64,000 nt of DNA from Sipunculus nudus (GCA_026874595.1 CM049316.1:57917676-57981675), one strand, 5' to 3'. Positions 12,100-27,200 are shown, counted from the stretch's first letter. The notes: generated by a model from the sequence alone, not told the origin. Made by a program: numbers and translations.

Positions 12100-13650
12100 A
12101 CCAACCAGCACAGTCAATGGACTGCCAGTACAGTCTAAAGATATACCAGCTTTTTCTGGATCTGTCTGCACCATTCATAGATTGGTTGTCTAATACCGCC
12201 CAGGTCACAATCTGGATACATCAAAGCCATGATGGGGATGGATCTCCTAGCACCAACTATAGATTGTCCATACAATATACAAATCTCAAAATCTCAATGC
12301 ACTGTACATAGACTGGCAGCATAATATGTGATGGTCATTAAAAATATATTTTGTGACTTCTAATACGATCTGAGGATTGTCTCTGCTCTGCTGCCTAGTC
12401 ATCAAATGAAGCTTGAAAATATCCATAGATCGTACAGAGTTTTCTGCAGATCAGTCACAGATCTGGAGTTAACTACATACACATGCCATGCCATCCTTCA
12501 GCTGTTTTACATTCCATCCAAAACTTGGTTTTGTTGAAAAAATGGAGTTATATAAATATGTGATATTAGAACAATTTGCCCATATATTAATTCATTATAA
12601 TACATGGAAATATTTTTTAAAATCCATGTGCATGGCTCAGAATTGCTTTTAGCCATATGAATTTGTTACATATAATGTAGATATAATTATAAATGCCATA
12701 ATTTGTCATTCCTCTAGAATCAGTTTGTTTCTGATTCCAGTCACAATATATTACCAATATATAATGCTGCATGCACAAATTCTCACAGACCTGATGTATG
12801 CTAAATAATATCCAATATGCTGCTGCAGGCTTTCTGTTTTCAGGAGGATTTCAAATTTGCTCAGATGTTGGCGCTCGGTAGTCTGTACAATACATACATA
12901 CATTATACCATACATGCTGAGTGTACCTGGTAATAATTTCAATAAACCTCACATAGAGGCAAAGCTTTTGTTTTAACACACGTACATTTTTCTTAAGTTG
13001 GTTCAACACCAGGCTTCCCTCTTCATCTTATAATTATAGAGGGTTTGACAATGTAACAGTGGCAGCTGGGAATTTTGCAAAGTTAAAAAAAATATTTAAA
13101 AAAACTGTTTCTATGAGTGTATTGTTATACAGATGCTTTATAAATGCAGGGTTGGATTATACTGGATTATATAAATATATTGTTATCCATAAAATCAGTG
13201 TTGTTGCTTCTGTCAGGACTATGGAATTACCTTTTCTGAGATTAAAAGTTACAAAACCTTAAATTACAAAGCAGCATTAACCCGACTCTGGCTCCCAGCA
13301 GATCATCTTTCACTGTTTTGTCTATTATGCAGAAGTATCCATTCCCATTCTTTTGCAATATATAGATATATATGTATATGTGTGTATGTGTGTACATTTA
13401 CCAGCCAAACATAATACCTCTGGTTTAAAAGCAGGTTACTGCAACAACATGATGCAACACAGCTACCCCTTAAGTCCTATTTCCATTTGCAAGTATATGT
13501 GTGAATAATCGCTCATATCATTTTGTAATTGTGGTAATTCCATGTATTTGGTCGACACCTCTAAGGGTTGGGGGTTCTCACACACATAAATATGCAGAAC
13601 ATTCACAATGAAGTAGTGACTCAGGGCAAAACACAGCATTAAGATTTCAA
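12100..13650. other. Non-coding region downstream of the left gene
   Basis: This stretch contains no supported exon. Part is presumably the 3' UTR of the 12024 exon, with ATTAAA near 12339 as a possible signal. The rest is AT-rich DNA between two convergent genes. Confidence 0.4.
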
Positions 13651-16600
13651 TATTTATTCAGCGCAAAACAATAACCAACTCACAAAGAAACAACAGAGAC
13701 AAAAGTTGGGTGTGTCAGCTTTCAGTCCATACAATATAAATACACATCAGCATATATTAAACAAAATTCAAGTTTGTGCTGGCTCAACACTGTGAAATTT
13801 TAAGCAGCTGGTTAAGCCTCTATCTGCTATAAACCTGTTGTATACAGAGCTCATATCTAATCAAATCAAATTTGTTTGAATAAAACCTTTCTGGGATAAT
13901 TTTTTCACACATTTTTTATCTGGTTACTTGCAAATGTTCAAACTCAGTTAAATTAATTCAAATCACTCATCTTCACACTAATACTATTGAAAATCACGTT
14001 TTATACAAGGGTGAAATACACTACCAAACGTAAGATCTAGTAATTGTGAGAAATCAGAACATTTGAGAAGGAATGGATTAACTGATCCATCAATAACCTA
14101 GTCCATTTTAGAACAACAAATTTGGCTTTAATGTAATCTAGCTCATGAGGCTGATGTAAACCATTTCAAACGCTCTACTAATGTGCCATATGCAATGCTC
14201 AACTGTCAATGAACTGTCCTGGTTTACAGTCAAACCATTGTAGGCATGAGTAAGACATCTGGATACATGTGACATGTTACAGTTCTCCTGAAAAATAATT
14301 ATGGCACTATTCATAAGGCAAAAAGAAAGCAAAAGGAATTCAGAATGTGTGCCTTCATGTTTGCCCTTCCTTTGAGTAACACACGGTTTATATACAGTCA
14401 CTATATTAAAGTGGGGACTATTTACAAATCATTCACGGGAAAAGGTTATATACTTCAAACAAGACTACTCATAGTCCTGTACAATTATACATCAGTGGGT
14501 CTAGTTCTTGACTATATACAACTCAGTTATTCATTGATTTTAAAGTCCTGTTAACTCTCTTATTAATAGCATCAGTCAGACAATGTTCTAATATTATTGT
14601 ATATATATACAAATAAAAACTTTTGTTCATGTCTTGACATCTAGCACTCCTATACATCCACAATTTATAAATTCCTGACCATTTACAACTCATGTTTTCA
14701 TATATTCAGCTAATACTATTGTGATACCAATATTAGGCAAAATACCAGCACTTTTTACAACTGAATAATTTTCTTTTTTCACTTCACAATGGTCCATCAA
14801 CTGATATATATGCTAACATGTCACACAATTCAATAATCAGTCTCATACTGTACACATCTTCATTGCATAAATACAAGGAAAATTATATAAACCAACAAAT
14901 AATAAAATGTATGTACATGCATTTATGCATGGCAAATGATCATCAAAGTATACATCCCTTATGTCTGGTATTCCATTATGTCACACAATCCAATATTCAG
15001 TCACATATGGCACAAGTCTTGATAAATATAGAGAAAATCATATATATATACACCAATAAATGTCAAAATGTACATGGCAAACAGTTATCATCATGGACAA
15101 GAGATACAGCACCTCAAACAACATCTACATCAATCTGTGTAATATTCATGGCAACTCACTGCCCACATCAACCCCATCCCTTTAAAGCTATGCGAATGAT
15201 ATGCACAAATATTATAATTGTATAAATACATATATGTAACTGTACATAAATTACGTGGCAATCAAATATTCAAATATAAAATCTTTAGCATGAGAAAGTG
15301 ATAGCATATATCCTTTTTGGGTGTTAAAACATATCCTATCACTATTCTTAATACAAAGAGGGAAGGCAATAAAAAAGGTATGGTTCTCAGGTACATTTTT
15401 TTCAGAAATCAGTGTGGGAGGGCGATATTTTATTTTTGATCTTTTTTATATGTTTCAATAAAAAAGTCATGATCAGGTAAAAGCATGAAAATAACAGAAT
15501 TTTATGGCTCAATAGGTAAAAGCACTACATAACAAAGGAAATCTCATCAAAATTGTGTTATTTTATCTTCTTGAAAGATGAAAATTAAATTAAAATTTTT
15601 TTAAGCTAGGGGTAAAAATTGATGAGGGTGGTGCCTGAGAACCATATCTTTTATATTTTTATGGCCTTATGCATACAACATACATTTAATTCACATGACG
15701 ACAATTTTTTAATGTATGTTGGATTATTCTCCTGAAGCTAACTATATACAAAGAAGCAAAGTACAGGCCAACCAATATAGACCATCAAACATGAAATCAA
15801 TTTCCCTCTTCTACATTCCTCTGCAAATGCTGAATTTCAACAATAAAAAACATTATTGCTTGAATCATGATTCATTAAGTTTAGGATGAAGTACGCTAAT
15901 TGGTTATCTTCCACTAAACTACAAACAATGTTTCACATACAATTGGTCCTTAGTCAATCTTAGTTAATATTGTCAATTTATCAGATTTTTTTTTAATTTC
16001 TATATTGGCATTGGTCATAGACTTTTTTTTCTTTAATTGGTCTCTGTCATATGTTAATATCATTAACAAAATCACAATCAGACTGTTTATCTATTGTCAT
16101 TTTCTCAAAGATATATTCCCCATTCACAACTGGAGGTTTATTAACAACCCAGTGTACAAGGCCTCAGTCTTAACGCATTTTCCCCCAAGTTCCAACTAAT
16201 CTGTGTGCATTTCCATAAAATCAATTCCAATCATATAAAAATACTCATTCTCAAGGTTATTAAGTATAAAATGATTTTAGACTTTCAATTACTGTTACAT
16301 TCTTACAGAATCATCAGTCACATGTTCCCAGGAAACTTTCACCAATCAATTAATATTCAAATCTCAATCACACAGGCATATAATTATGTAATGTACAAAG
16401 AAGTAAAATGTAAAACTGGACTGGTCATAAAATACTAGTACTAACTAAATCCACAATATACACAGTTAAAATTTGAACATGCAGGTATTGACACTAACTG
16501 TTAACCACTTGACCAGACAAATAAAAGTTCAAGAAATAGTGGAAGGCCAACCAAAAGTGGGTTCCTACTTGCCTCGCAAGTGGATCCAACATAAACCTTT

Positions 16601-18016
16601 ACCCAAAGGCCTAAAACATAACTAATCTTCATTTACCCATTTTTCTTTCTTGGAGAAATGGAATCATATTGTAATATTTCTATGTTAAATTGCCTGTTTG
16701 GTTATCATTGCAAAAAACTAAAGAGAAATATTATTAACTAACAAACATTTGAACATATTTATTGTTGCTAAATGTTCGTATAGAACAGACTTTTTGTGTT
16801 TGTGGTTGTGGTCACTGATTTTTGAAGCACAAGTAAAATTCATTTGGAGCAAGTAAAACACAGATGTTACTTACCTAATTGGGTAAGTACTTTCAACAGT
16901 TAATGTCAAACCCCGACAAAATACAAGTACTACTGATAATTATCAATGTCAAACCCTTGAAAGTTTTATCTATTATATCCTGTCTCATATTTAAATAAAC
17001 ATTTTTTATTCACATCAAGCTTTATGACTGATCTATTGAAGTTTCATAGTGAATTATTATTCCTACAATTTCAGGCTAACAGAAGTATCTAGACATTCAT
17101 GTGTTGAAGCTGAACTGATAGACATATTAAATGCAATCAATATTTAAGTAATCAAATCAAATGTCAAGTCTATCACCTCAGTAGAATAAATCATTATTTA
17201 AATCTCAAAATTATTTAAATAGTAATTAACCATACACAAAATATCACATCACATTATAAGTACAATATAAATACCACCTTATTTGTTATATGAATATATA
17301 TTGTCTTGTCATAAATCTTCTTACAGCTCATTTAAACCCCTCTGACATGACTTTAAATTAAACTTTCATTCTATCCACTCCAAAACAGAAAACCTTTATA
17401 TATATATACCACTGGTATTGCCAGTATACCACACCTGCCACCTTTACCTCTCTTAATAGCTAAACATACACTCCCTCATATATCAACATTTATATTCCCC
17501 ACAACACCTTAAATGTAAGTGAAAAGATCATATCACTGCTCATGTCTCCTGTATCTTTATACTCGGGCCAAGGAGGTTATGTTGTCACTCATGTCTGTTT
17601 TTCTCCATTTGTTTGTTGGCTTGTTTGTTTGTAAGCAGCAGCAGCTTGCAAATACCACTGGACACATTCCCATTAAAACCAGAATGAGGGATGGGGCGAC
17701 AGATCATAAGAGAATAAAGCTATATCAAATGTTTGTGCAGAAATTGGATATAAGGGCAGTACAAGTTTTGTTTTGTCTTGGCAGAGGTATGGCCTCTACT
17801 GACAGCTCTTTAGATACCATTGGTCATACTTTCACATACAAATTTTCATACAATACCTTGTCCTTCTCATTCTCATATCCAAATAAATGACACCAAGCAC
17901 AGATGATTTCCAGTGGAAGGTTCCATTGCAGAATTAGGGGTGACAGAATTAGCAGGCTCAGTCAGTCAGGCTGATGTATCTTAAGTACCAAATAAATGTA
18001 CAAAATGAACTCTCAT
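13651..18016 (-). other. Putative long 3' UTR and flank of the UNC-93 gene
   Basis: The region lies directly downstream (on the - strand) of the stop codon at 18017 and has no supported exons. On the - strand a candidate AATAAA is at about 13651-13656 (TTTATT on +), and other TTTATT matches occur near 16138 and 17003. Which is used cannot be told from sequence, so UTR length may be anything from 1 to 4.4 kb. Confidence 0.3.
14816..15085. repeat. Diverged tandem duplication of about 160 bp
   Basis: Blocks beginning ATGTCACACAATTCAATA (about 14817) and ATGTCACACAATCCAATA (about 14979) are followed by matching pieces: CAGTC.CATA, ATAAATA.A..GAAAAT, ATATA.ACCAA, AAATGTA.ATG. The copies are clearly related but not recent. 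Confidence 0.6.
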
Positions 18017-18249
18017 TTACAGTTTGGTGGCTGCATTTCTGATTTCTCCTTCCTCCCATTTCATATACCCCTCTAGGCCACCATAACTCACCATAGAAAC
18101 ACTAAGTAGCCCTGCAGTGATGTAACTCTTAATGTTCATACACAAGAACTGCGCGTATCCATAACCAATCATGTTGCCCATGGCCTCATACATACGAAGA
18201 CAGGCAAAACCTGCTTCTTGTTGCTTTGGGAAGAGAATACCACAAAGAC
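18017..18249 (-). CDS. UNC-93 coding exon 5 (C terminus)
   Basis: The acceptor GCATTTTCCAG (ends 18250) is followed by a split Ser codon, then LCGILFPKQQEAGFACLRMYEAMGNMIGYGYA, two last membrane segments and a hydrophilic tail ending EGEIRNAATKL. The stop is at 18019-18017. The strongly conserved ILF.K..EA.FA..R..EA.G pattern makes the assignment secure. Confidence 0.93.
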
Positions 18250-21200
18250 CTGGAAAATGCAATATAAAAAATTTAGTAAAATATAATCACAGGAGTATGT
18301 GAAAATGACAAAGAATCCAATTTAAAAAAGGAGCAAATTTTCTAAAGAGATTTTTTGAGAGATCATAAATGAAACTTGAAAATTCAGTTTTACATGCTGT
18401 GGTTGGCTTTAAATTCACGTAGTTAAATTTTCATGATTTTCCCCTTTCCATGTTTTTGCAAGAGATCCATTTTCATGATCTGACAATACAAAAGACCTAT
18501 ACGCAAAGTAAAAACCATTATTATGTAAATTAATTACATCAAATATTATTTGTACAAATATTAGTAACAAAACATTGTTCATTAATGGCAGACAATTGAA
18601 AAGATCTGATATGATTTGAAATCTCAGTCTGTGAACATACACAATCTATTTTTATTCAAAATGTTAACATTTTGTTTTTCAACTTTGCCTTTGATGATAA
18701 GATCTGTTATTCACGAATGTTTTATTTTTCATGATAAGTCCCCTTTCGTGAATATCACAAATTTGAAACTCTTGCAAACAAAAAGGCAACCACAGTATTT
18801 ATTCTTATGAATCAAAACTATCTTTCAATGTGGAGGTAAGACTTGGCACATCTTTTTGAGAAAAAGTTAATTCTTCAATGAAATCTGAATTTTAAGTTTG
18901 CTTCATTTACAGAATTTACATTTGGATGAAATACATAATATATCACATATAGATATTAACACTCTTTACTGGTTACTCTGCTGGTTACTCGCTATGAATA
19001 TGAGTAATAATATCTACTCACTACACATCTGTGTCTGCCAGATACCATCAGCTACAGCCCAACCCCCGAGCAATATGAACCTCATTGTCAGGTCATCCAC
19101 ATCCGGTCGCCATAGGAACATCGTCATCATCAATGCAGCATGTATGCCAGCAGCTGAACAAATAGGAAACAGAAAAATTATAATTAACTGTGATAAATAA
19201 GTCAATTATATATGCTCCTGAGGCAGCGGAAAACTTGCACTTCTAAAGAAGCTACTGATTTTCACGCTGCCTGCTTTGACCGTTTATGGCGCACTTAAAC
19301 ACCAGGTGGTGCACATGGGCCTGTCTGCTTAAAAAGCAGTTGATGTGACTATCAGCCAACCAAATGCAAGCCAACAAACGCTCGACAGGCATCAGGCTCT
19401 GCCCAGAAACCACGTGTGCGGCAATTCTCTCTGAGCCTGTGGCCTGTTCAAACGGTAGCCGGGGCGATGAGCTGTCACTCAAAACAAAATGAACAACATT
19501 GGCTTCATGTATTCCTGGCTTGGCAGGAAAACCATTTTGCTTCCAGCACAGGGTCTCATCTGATTGGACCAAAATACAGTGCTACCCTCTAGTGTAGAGA
19601 TTCAGAATACAAGGTCATAACAAACAGCGCTTACGATATAGGTAGTTGGCCTATGGGTAAAACGCTGTGTAAAGAGTGTATCAATTTTATTGAGCATGAC
19701 AAAAATGAAATATGATAAAACTTAACAAGTGACCCATGGGTCATGACGCTCAGCTGACTGGGAAGAGATTCGCAAAAGGAAATTTTATCATCAGAATGGT
19801 AGTATATACCCATTCAACTGAAGCATCAAACAGATTAACCAACAGGCCAAGATTTAGTCTGTATTTATATATCTCAAAAATAGAGAAAAATGTGTAAACT
19901 TTTAAAACTAGAATACGGGTAACCGACAAGTGACTACATGTATCTGCCAAAATCGGATAGTGAGGCATGGATTGAGTGGCAAGGGGAAATAGAGTGAGGT
20001 ATGTTGCATATTAGCATGGATGTCTGCAGCCTAAATGTGTATGTAGGTTGTGCCACCTACCACAAATCCAGAAAGCTGTCCAAGTTGTATACACCTGCAA
20101 AATTTTAGGCAGAAAAGTCAAACCACTACATGTATATGAGCGATTTTTGCCCATGGCAGACAAACAGACAAACACTGTGCAAAAATCTTTGCAGGTAACC
20201 CCTCCAGTTTTGTGTATGATAAAGACCTATGTGAGATCTAAACACATGCACAATTTTGGCCCAATCGGTCAAATGGTTCCTGAGATATGAGCTTGGATGT
20301 GTCCAGCGTTAACTAGAATGTAGGTGGCGCCACCTGTCATAGAATCAAGAAAGCTGTCCACTATGTATAAACCTGCAAAATTTTAGGCAGTTATGTCGAA
20401 CCACTACAGAGAAATGAGTAATTTTAGGCCACGGCAGACTAACAGACAGACGCTGTGCAAACATTGTTACAGGTGGCGCCACCATTTTTTGTGTATGTTA
20501 CAGAGCTATCAAAGGGCTACATTTGTATAAATTTTATTTCCTGATCGGTCAAACGGTTCCCGAGATATAAGCTTGGATGTCATCAGCGTGAACGTGAACG
20601 TAGGTGGCGCCACCTGTCATAAAATCAAGAAAGCTATCCTGGATGTATACACATGACGAATTTCAGGTGAATTAGTCAATTCACTGCAGAGATATGAGTG
20701 ATTTTAACCCAAGGCAGATGAACAGATGGACACTGTGCAAACATGGTTACAGGTGGCGCCACCATTTTTTGTGTATGTTATAAAGCAATCCAAGGGCTAA
20801 ATTTGTATCAATTTTATTTCCTGATCGGTCAAACGGTTCCCGAGATATGAGGGTTTATGAGTGGAAACAGACCCACAAATGGACACTGGATAGAGAGGAA
20901 AGGTCAGAGGTCAATGCAAATTGGTTAGGCACCAGTTCACATGTGACCCGATAATAGGTGTAAGTTTGAATAAGAATAATCGGTCCATTAGTCTCCGAGG
21001 AGCTCTCTGGAAACGAACGCCGCCGCGGCGGAGGAACTCGGTCAAAAACATAGTATCCGCAAAACTTCGTTTTGGCGGATACAAAAATACAGATGGCTCC
21101 ACCAGTCTGCAGAAACTAATAAAAACACTTAATGGTCAATATCCATGCAAAAAATCATGGTGATCTCTGCATTTGTTGTTCAGATACTTCAGTTTTTGTA

Positions 21201-24200
21201 TCAAATTGTCCATTATTCTGAGGGATACTTCGGAGTCCAATAGCTTGAAGGATATGGGTAACAGAGACCTAATTTCAAGTTTCCACAGGCACCTTTCATG
21301 GGCCTCCTTGCATGACAAGAATGAAGATTCTAGGTCCAGTTGTTGCGATTTGTACCCTGTTGACAGATAACCACATCTTTAAAGGTCTCAAAAAAAAGAA
21401 AAAAATTCGTAAAAATCTGAAAAACAAGGGACCTATGGGTCACTGTGCTCAGCTGACGTTAACCTTGAAGGTAAAAATCTAAAATAATATCTAATGGAGA
21501 TAAAGTGTAAGAGGAAGAGGTAGTAAAGGCCATGGTTTGTTTATATGATTGGATTGTATTGATGAGCAAGAAATTGTTGCAAAAAATATTTTGTGACCTG
21601 ACCATGTGTTTCCTAATGTTGAAACTAAAGCATGTGAGCAGTTTGTGAACAAATGATCTGTACTATTACCATGATCATTGGTTGGTTTTTCAATGAACTG
21701 TTGACATTTCAGTAGTTTACACATTTGTTCAATTGAATCTATTTTTTTGTATAATATATATTATTAAATATATATGTATTTTTTTTATGAAATGTATACA
21801 GTTGAAATATAGCTAATTAACAACATAAAACAGGGCAAACAAAGCCTGATCTCAAATTCTGCTGAGGCAGGAAAATAATGAACAAAAGTTTGTATTATTT
21901 TATCACATCAATTATTTTCTAATTTAAGTTTATATTTCTATACATTTCCAATATAACATATATATCTGAATATAAAAGTTGATTCATAATTCTCAATTGC
22001 ATCATCATAAATCTCAATCTTGTCAGATAACACCACATCATGCATACAAATGTTTATTTATTTTTTATCACAAAAATATATCTTTTAAATCTGTAAAACA
22101 ATAAATATCTAAAAATAATACTTGATTTAGATTTCACAATTTTTAATTGTGTCTTTATTTATCCATAATGTGCTTCATATTTTATAATAATTTAAGCATA
22201 CTGATGGGTTCATTTATATTTGTTAAAATCATTTAAAAGAAAATTGATTTCTTTAAAAATGCTACATTACACAACATTGCATCTTCTGGATTACACCTTG
22301 AATTATTTTTTCAAGGAAAGTTTTTGCATATCGGAGTGGAAACAGCATTACAATTAAGGAGATACAGTGAAAACAATAACAATTACTGCATAACACTTGG
22401 TGGGTTGGGTTTGCGGGGGGGGGGGGGGGGGGGGGGGATTGGGGTGGTGATATGAGAATAACTGTACACCTGTCACAGCAGGGGATCTCCCCCAGTGACT
22501 GTAACAAATCAGAAACCCTGGCATAGCTGACTTCCAGTGACCTGGAGTGGGACCCTGCATCTGTAATCAAAGCAAGTGACTACAGAAAAAAATCAATAAC
22601 TAGCTTAATTTTCAAGCTTTTATTTTCAAATTTCAGATTTAGACAAACTAAATATTTATGTTTACATGCTGTGAAAATTAAATCAATGGTGCTTACAGGA
22701 AAAAAACGTGCCATGGTCAAAGTTGGGCAAAATTTAAGGTACTGATTTTTTTTTTATGCTAATAACTTAAAAAATTTACAAAATTTAGATCTAATTTTGG
22801 GTAAACAATTGAATCTTAATTAAACATAGTTATATACTTGATAAAATAGACTCTAGTTTCAAAATTTTTCATGTTAAGTGAGTTATTATTTTTCCTGATT
22901 TTTTACAAAGTCCATTATGTTTTGGCCCATAACTTAAAGAATTTATAATTTACAGACTTAATTTCTGGCATGTACATAGGAACTATATAGAGGAATATTT
23001 ATGGAAAATATGAGGAAAAACAGATGAGTGGTTTTGATATTAGGCAGTCCTGAAGTGTGAAAATAGGATTTTAATAAAAAATTGAGGTTTTTCCTTAATT
23101 TCTCAAAGGAACGAAGTCGCAAAGACCCAGTTTTCGGCTTGGTAGGAGATCTTGGGGACATCTAACATTATGCTGAATTTTGGATTCCTGGGTCTTACGG
23201 TTTCAAAACGTGCCACATCTACGGACGGACGGACGGACGGACGGACGGGCGGACGGACAGACGGACGGACGACGGACAATGGACCATGACTATAGCTCAG
23301 ATGACTTATAGTCAGCTGAGCTAAAAATAGAGGTGGCACACCCAGTCTGCAGAAATTGATGGAACAGCTCATGATCAATATGTATGCCGAAAATCATGAC
23401 CATCAGTGTTGTAGTTATTGAAATACTGCAGTTTTTGTATCAAATTTTCCATTATTCTGGGGGGGGGTATTTTGGACCCATACAGCTTAAAGAATATGGG
23501 TAACAGAGACCTAATTTCAAGTTTCCATGGAGACTTTTCATGGGTCTCCCTGTGTGTCAAGAATGAAGATTCTTGGTCCAGTTTTTATGATTTGTGCCCT
23601 GTTAACAGATGTTCATATCTTTAAAGGTCTCAAAAATACAGAAAAATTTCGTAAAAAAAAACGAACAAATACAGGTGGTGCCACCAGTCTGCAGAAACTT
23701 ATGAAACACTCCATGATCAATATCCATGCAAACAATTATGGTTATCTCTGCATTAGTTGTTCAGATACTTTAGCTTTTGTATCAAATTTTCCATTATTCT
23801 GAGCTGTACTTTGGAGTGCCATAGCTCAAAGGATATGGGTAACAGAGACCAAATTTCAGGTTTACATGGAGACTTATCATGGGTCTCCCTGTGTGTCAAG
23901 AACGAAGATTCTAGGTCCAGTCGTTACGATTTGTACCCTGTTGACAGATAACTACATCCTTAAAGGTCTCAAAAATGGAGAAAACAATTCGTGAACATTG
24001 AAAAATACAGGTGGCGCCACCAGTCTGCACAAACTGATGAAACATCTCATGATCAATATGTATGTCGAAAATCATGACCATCAGTGATGTAGTTAATGAG
24101 ATATTGAAGTTTTTTTATGAAATTTTTGACTATTCTGGGGGGTAATTTTGGGTCCCATAGCTCGAAGGATATGGGTAACAGAGACCTAATTTCTGGTTTC

Positions 24201-27200
24201 CATGGAGACTTTTCATAGGTCTCTCAGTGTGTCGAAAATGAAGATTCTAGGTCCAGTTGTTACGATTTGTGCCACGCTAACAGATGACAGCATCCTCAAA
24301 GGTCTCAAAAATAGAGGAAAAAATCGTAAAAAATCAAACAGTACAGGTGGCGCCACCAGTCTGCAGGAACTGATCGAACATCTCATGAACAATATGTATG
24401 CCAAAAATGAAGACCATCAGTGATGTAGTTATTGAGATATTGAAGTTTTTGTATGAAATTTTTTACTATTCTGGGGGGTACTTTGGGGCCCCATAGCTCA
24501 AAGGATATGGGTAACAGAGACCTAATTTCTGGTTTCCAAGGAGATTTTTCATGGACCTCTCAGTGTGTCAAGAATTAAGATTCTAAGTCCAGTCTTTATG
24601 ATTTGTGCCTTGTTAACAGATGTTCACATTTTTAAAGGTCTCAAAAATAGAGAAAAAAATTCGTAAAAAATCGAAAAATACAGGTGGCACCACCAGTCTG
24701 CAGGAAATGATGTAACATCTCATGATCAATATGTATGCCAAAAATCATGACCATCAGTCAAGTAGTTAATGAGATATTGAAGTTTTTGTATGAAATTTTT
24801 GACTTTTCTGGGGGGTACTTTGGGGCCACATAGCTCGAAGGATATGGGAAACAGAGACCTAATTTCTGGTTTCCAAGGAGATTTTTTATGGACCTCTCAG
24901 AATCCCAAGTTACAAGGTTCTAGGTCCAGCGGTTACGATTTGTGCCTGGTTAACGGACGGACAGACGGACAGACGGTCAGATGGACAGACGGACAGACGG
25001 ACAGACGGACGACGGACAAAGAGTGATCGCTATAGCTCAGATGACTTTCAGTCAGCTGAGCTAAAAAACTATCATTAATATTTCTGCAATACCTTCTTAT
25101 CAACCTTATTCATGCATAAATCATTAAATGCTTATATTTTCTTCTGTCATCAGACACAAAAGATATGAATCTAAAATATCAAGGATTTAATCTTTTCTCA
25201 AATGATGTCTCATATAAAATTATGTAAAATGTTTAATATAAGAAATTTATCAAGGTTCACCATGTGGGAGACAGGACTATGATAGTTAATGCACAGACCA
25301 ACATGTGTTCCTGCATTGCATATGCTGGGCATCAACGTACAGCAAACAATCCCTGCATCCTTCAGAAGTGTTCACAGTTTAAAAGTTATTTTACAGCCCA
25401 AAACACAACCACTTCTAATGCTGACTGCCATATACATGTAGGTAACTAACCCAAAGTCATACATGTCAGCGACAATAGCTGGTGTTGCTAGTTAAATGGA
25501 AAGGTCTATTAGTTCTATATGTGGAGCCATACACATTATATTGTCTGTGGTACAATACTTGTACATTGTCCCAATACTTTTGCCACTTCACTGCTCTCAT
25601 TTTATCTATGTCATTTCCCGTGACACCTTCTTGCTCCCTCCATATCATTTTATCTATGTCATTTCCCGTGACACCTTCTTGCTCCCTCCATATCATTTTA
25701 TCTGTGTCATTTCCCGTGACACCTTCTTGCTCCCTCCATATCATTTTATTTCTTGAATGTGCCCTGGCATCTTCCTGTCATTTCCCTAACTTTTTCTGGC
25801 ACCTTACACAAACATTTTATATCTGTCAATGTTTTCTGGCAGTTTTTAGGCATTCATGAGCACCTTTCCTTGCAACTCCCAAATTGTTGTGAGCACCCAT
25901 TCTTGCACTTTATCACCTGGTTATGAGCACCTATTCTGGCACTTTCCCCACATACCGATTGCACCAAACCTAGCAACTTTGCATCTGTTATACGCATCTT
26001 ATCTGGTATGTTCCCACCTGTTTTGAGCACCTATCCTTGACCTTCTAACCTCGTATGGACACCTAACATGGAATCTTCCTACTTGTGATGGGCACCTATC
26101 CTTAAAACTTTCCACCTGTCATGAGCACCTAACCTGATATCTTTCCACCTGTTATGAACACCTATCCTGATATCTTCCCACCTGTTTTGAGCATCTTTCC
26201 TGGCAACTCCCAAATTGTTGTGAGCACTTATTCTTGCACTTTATCACCTGGTTATGAGGACCTGTTCTGGCACTTTCCCCACATACCAATTGCAACAAAC
26301 CTAGCAACTTTGCATCTGTTATATGCATCTTATCTGGTAAGTTCCCACCTGTTTTGAGCACCTATCCTTGACCTTCTAGCCTCGTATGGACGCCTAACAT
26401 GGAATCTTCCTACTTGTGATGGGCACCTATCATGATATCTTTCCATCTGTTATGAGCACCTATCCTGATATCTTCACACCTGTTATGAGCACCTATCCTG
26501 ATATCTTTCCATCTGTTATGAGCACCTATCCTGATATCTTCACACCTGTTATGAGCACCTATCCTGATATCTTCCCACCAGTTATAAGCACCTATCCTGA
26601 TATCTTTCCATCTGTTATGAGCATCTATCCTGATATCTTCACACCTGTTATGAGCACCTATCCTGATATCTTCCAACCAGTTATGAGCACCTATCCTGAT
26701 ATCTTTCCATCTGTTATGAGCACCTATCCTGATATCTTCACACCTGTTATGAGCACCTATCCTGATATCTTCCCACCTGTCTTGAGCACCTATCCTTGAC
26801 CTTCCACCCTCTTATGGACACCTAACATGGAATCTTCCCACTTGTCATGGGCACCTATCCTGATATCTTCCTACCTATAATGAGGACCTGGTATTTTTTC
26901 ATCTATTATAAGCACCTACCCACAGCAAACAGCGGTATCCTTCCAATATACTTCTGTAGCCGTCCACTGATGAAGGAGGAGAGCGCATCACAAGCTCCAA
27001 AGCACATCATAAAGTACCCCACCATGTGTATCCCTAAAGAACAGGTGATGAACGCCTGCAAGTAACAAGAGTAAAGCAATACCCAATCAAATTCAGGTAC
27101 TTCATCATCATAAAGAGTTGTAGACCATGAGTGTATTAGACAGATTTAATTATAAAGGAATAGAAGAGAAATAATTTTTTTTGGCAACTTTGATGGGCAA

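Larger units (their letters stand above)
21425..23324. mobile_element. Element B1, nested in A1
   Basis: The left terminus is CAAGGGACCTATGGGTCACT, then GCTCAGCTGAC. The right terminus is AGCTCAG...CTGAGCT then CTAA (23321-23324), preceded by a (GGAC)n tract. The flanking A1 sequence rejoins across it exactly as in the uninterrupted copy at about 45235-45260 (within one A of a homopolymer). The core is AT-rich with a 23-base G tract and no coding potential. Confidence 0.82.
19726..25064. mobile_element. Composite rolling-circle-like element A1 (contains D1 and B1)
   Basis: The left terminus is CAAGTGACCCATGGGTCATG (14-bp palindrome TGACCCATGGGTCA at 19730-19743), followed by GCTCAGCTGACTG. 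The right terminus is a hairpin (AGCTCAG...CTGAGCT, 25034-25062) ending CTAA at 25061-25064. GCTCAGCTGAC near the left end is the inverse of GTCAGCTGAGC at the right end. Between lie a short left core (to 19907), inserted element D1, tandem 337-bp modules, inserted element B1, and a GGAC/AGAC microsatellite just before the right hairpin. The whole element lies in UNC-93 intron 3. Confidence 0.8.

Noticed and set aside
26410..26799. Long open frames on both strands with repeated PDIF/RIGAHNR-type units
   Set aside because: They are translations of the 33-bp minisatellite. Its period is a multiple of three, so frames stay open on both strands, and the tract is intronic.
25600..26900. CRISPR-like regularly spaced repeats
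   Set aside because: Units are head-to-tail tandem repeats (48 and 33 bp) with no unique spacers, in a eukaryotic intron.
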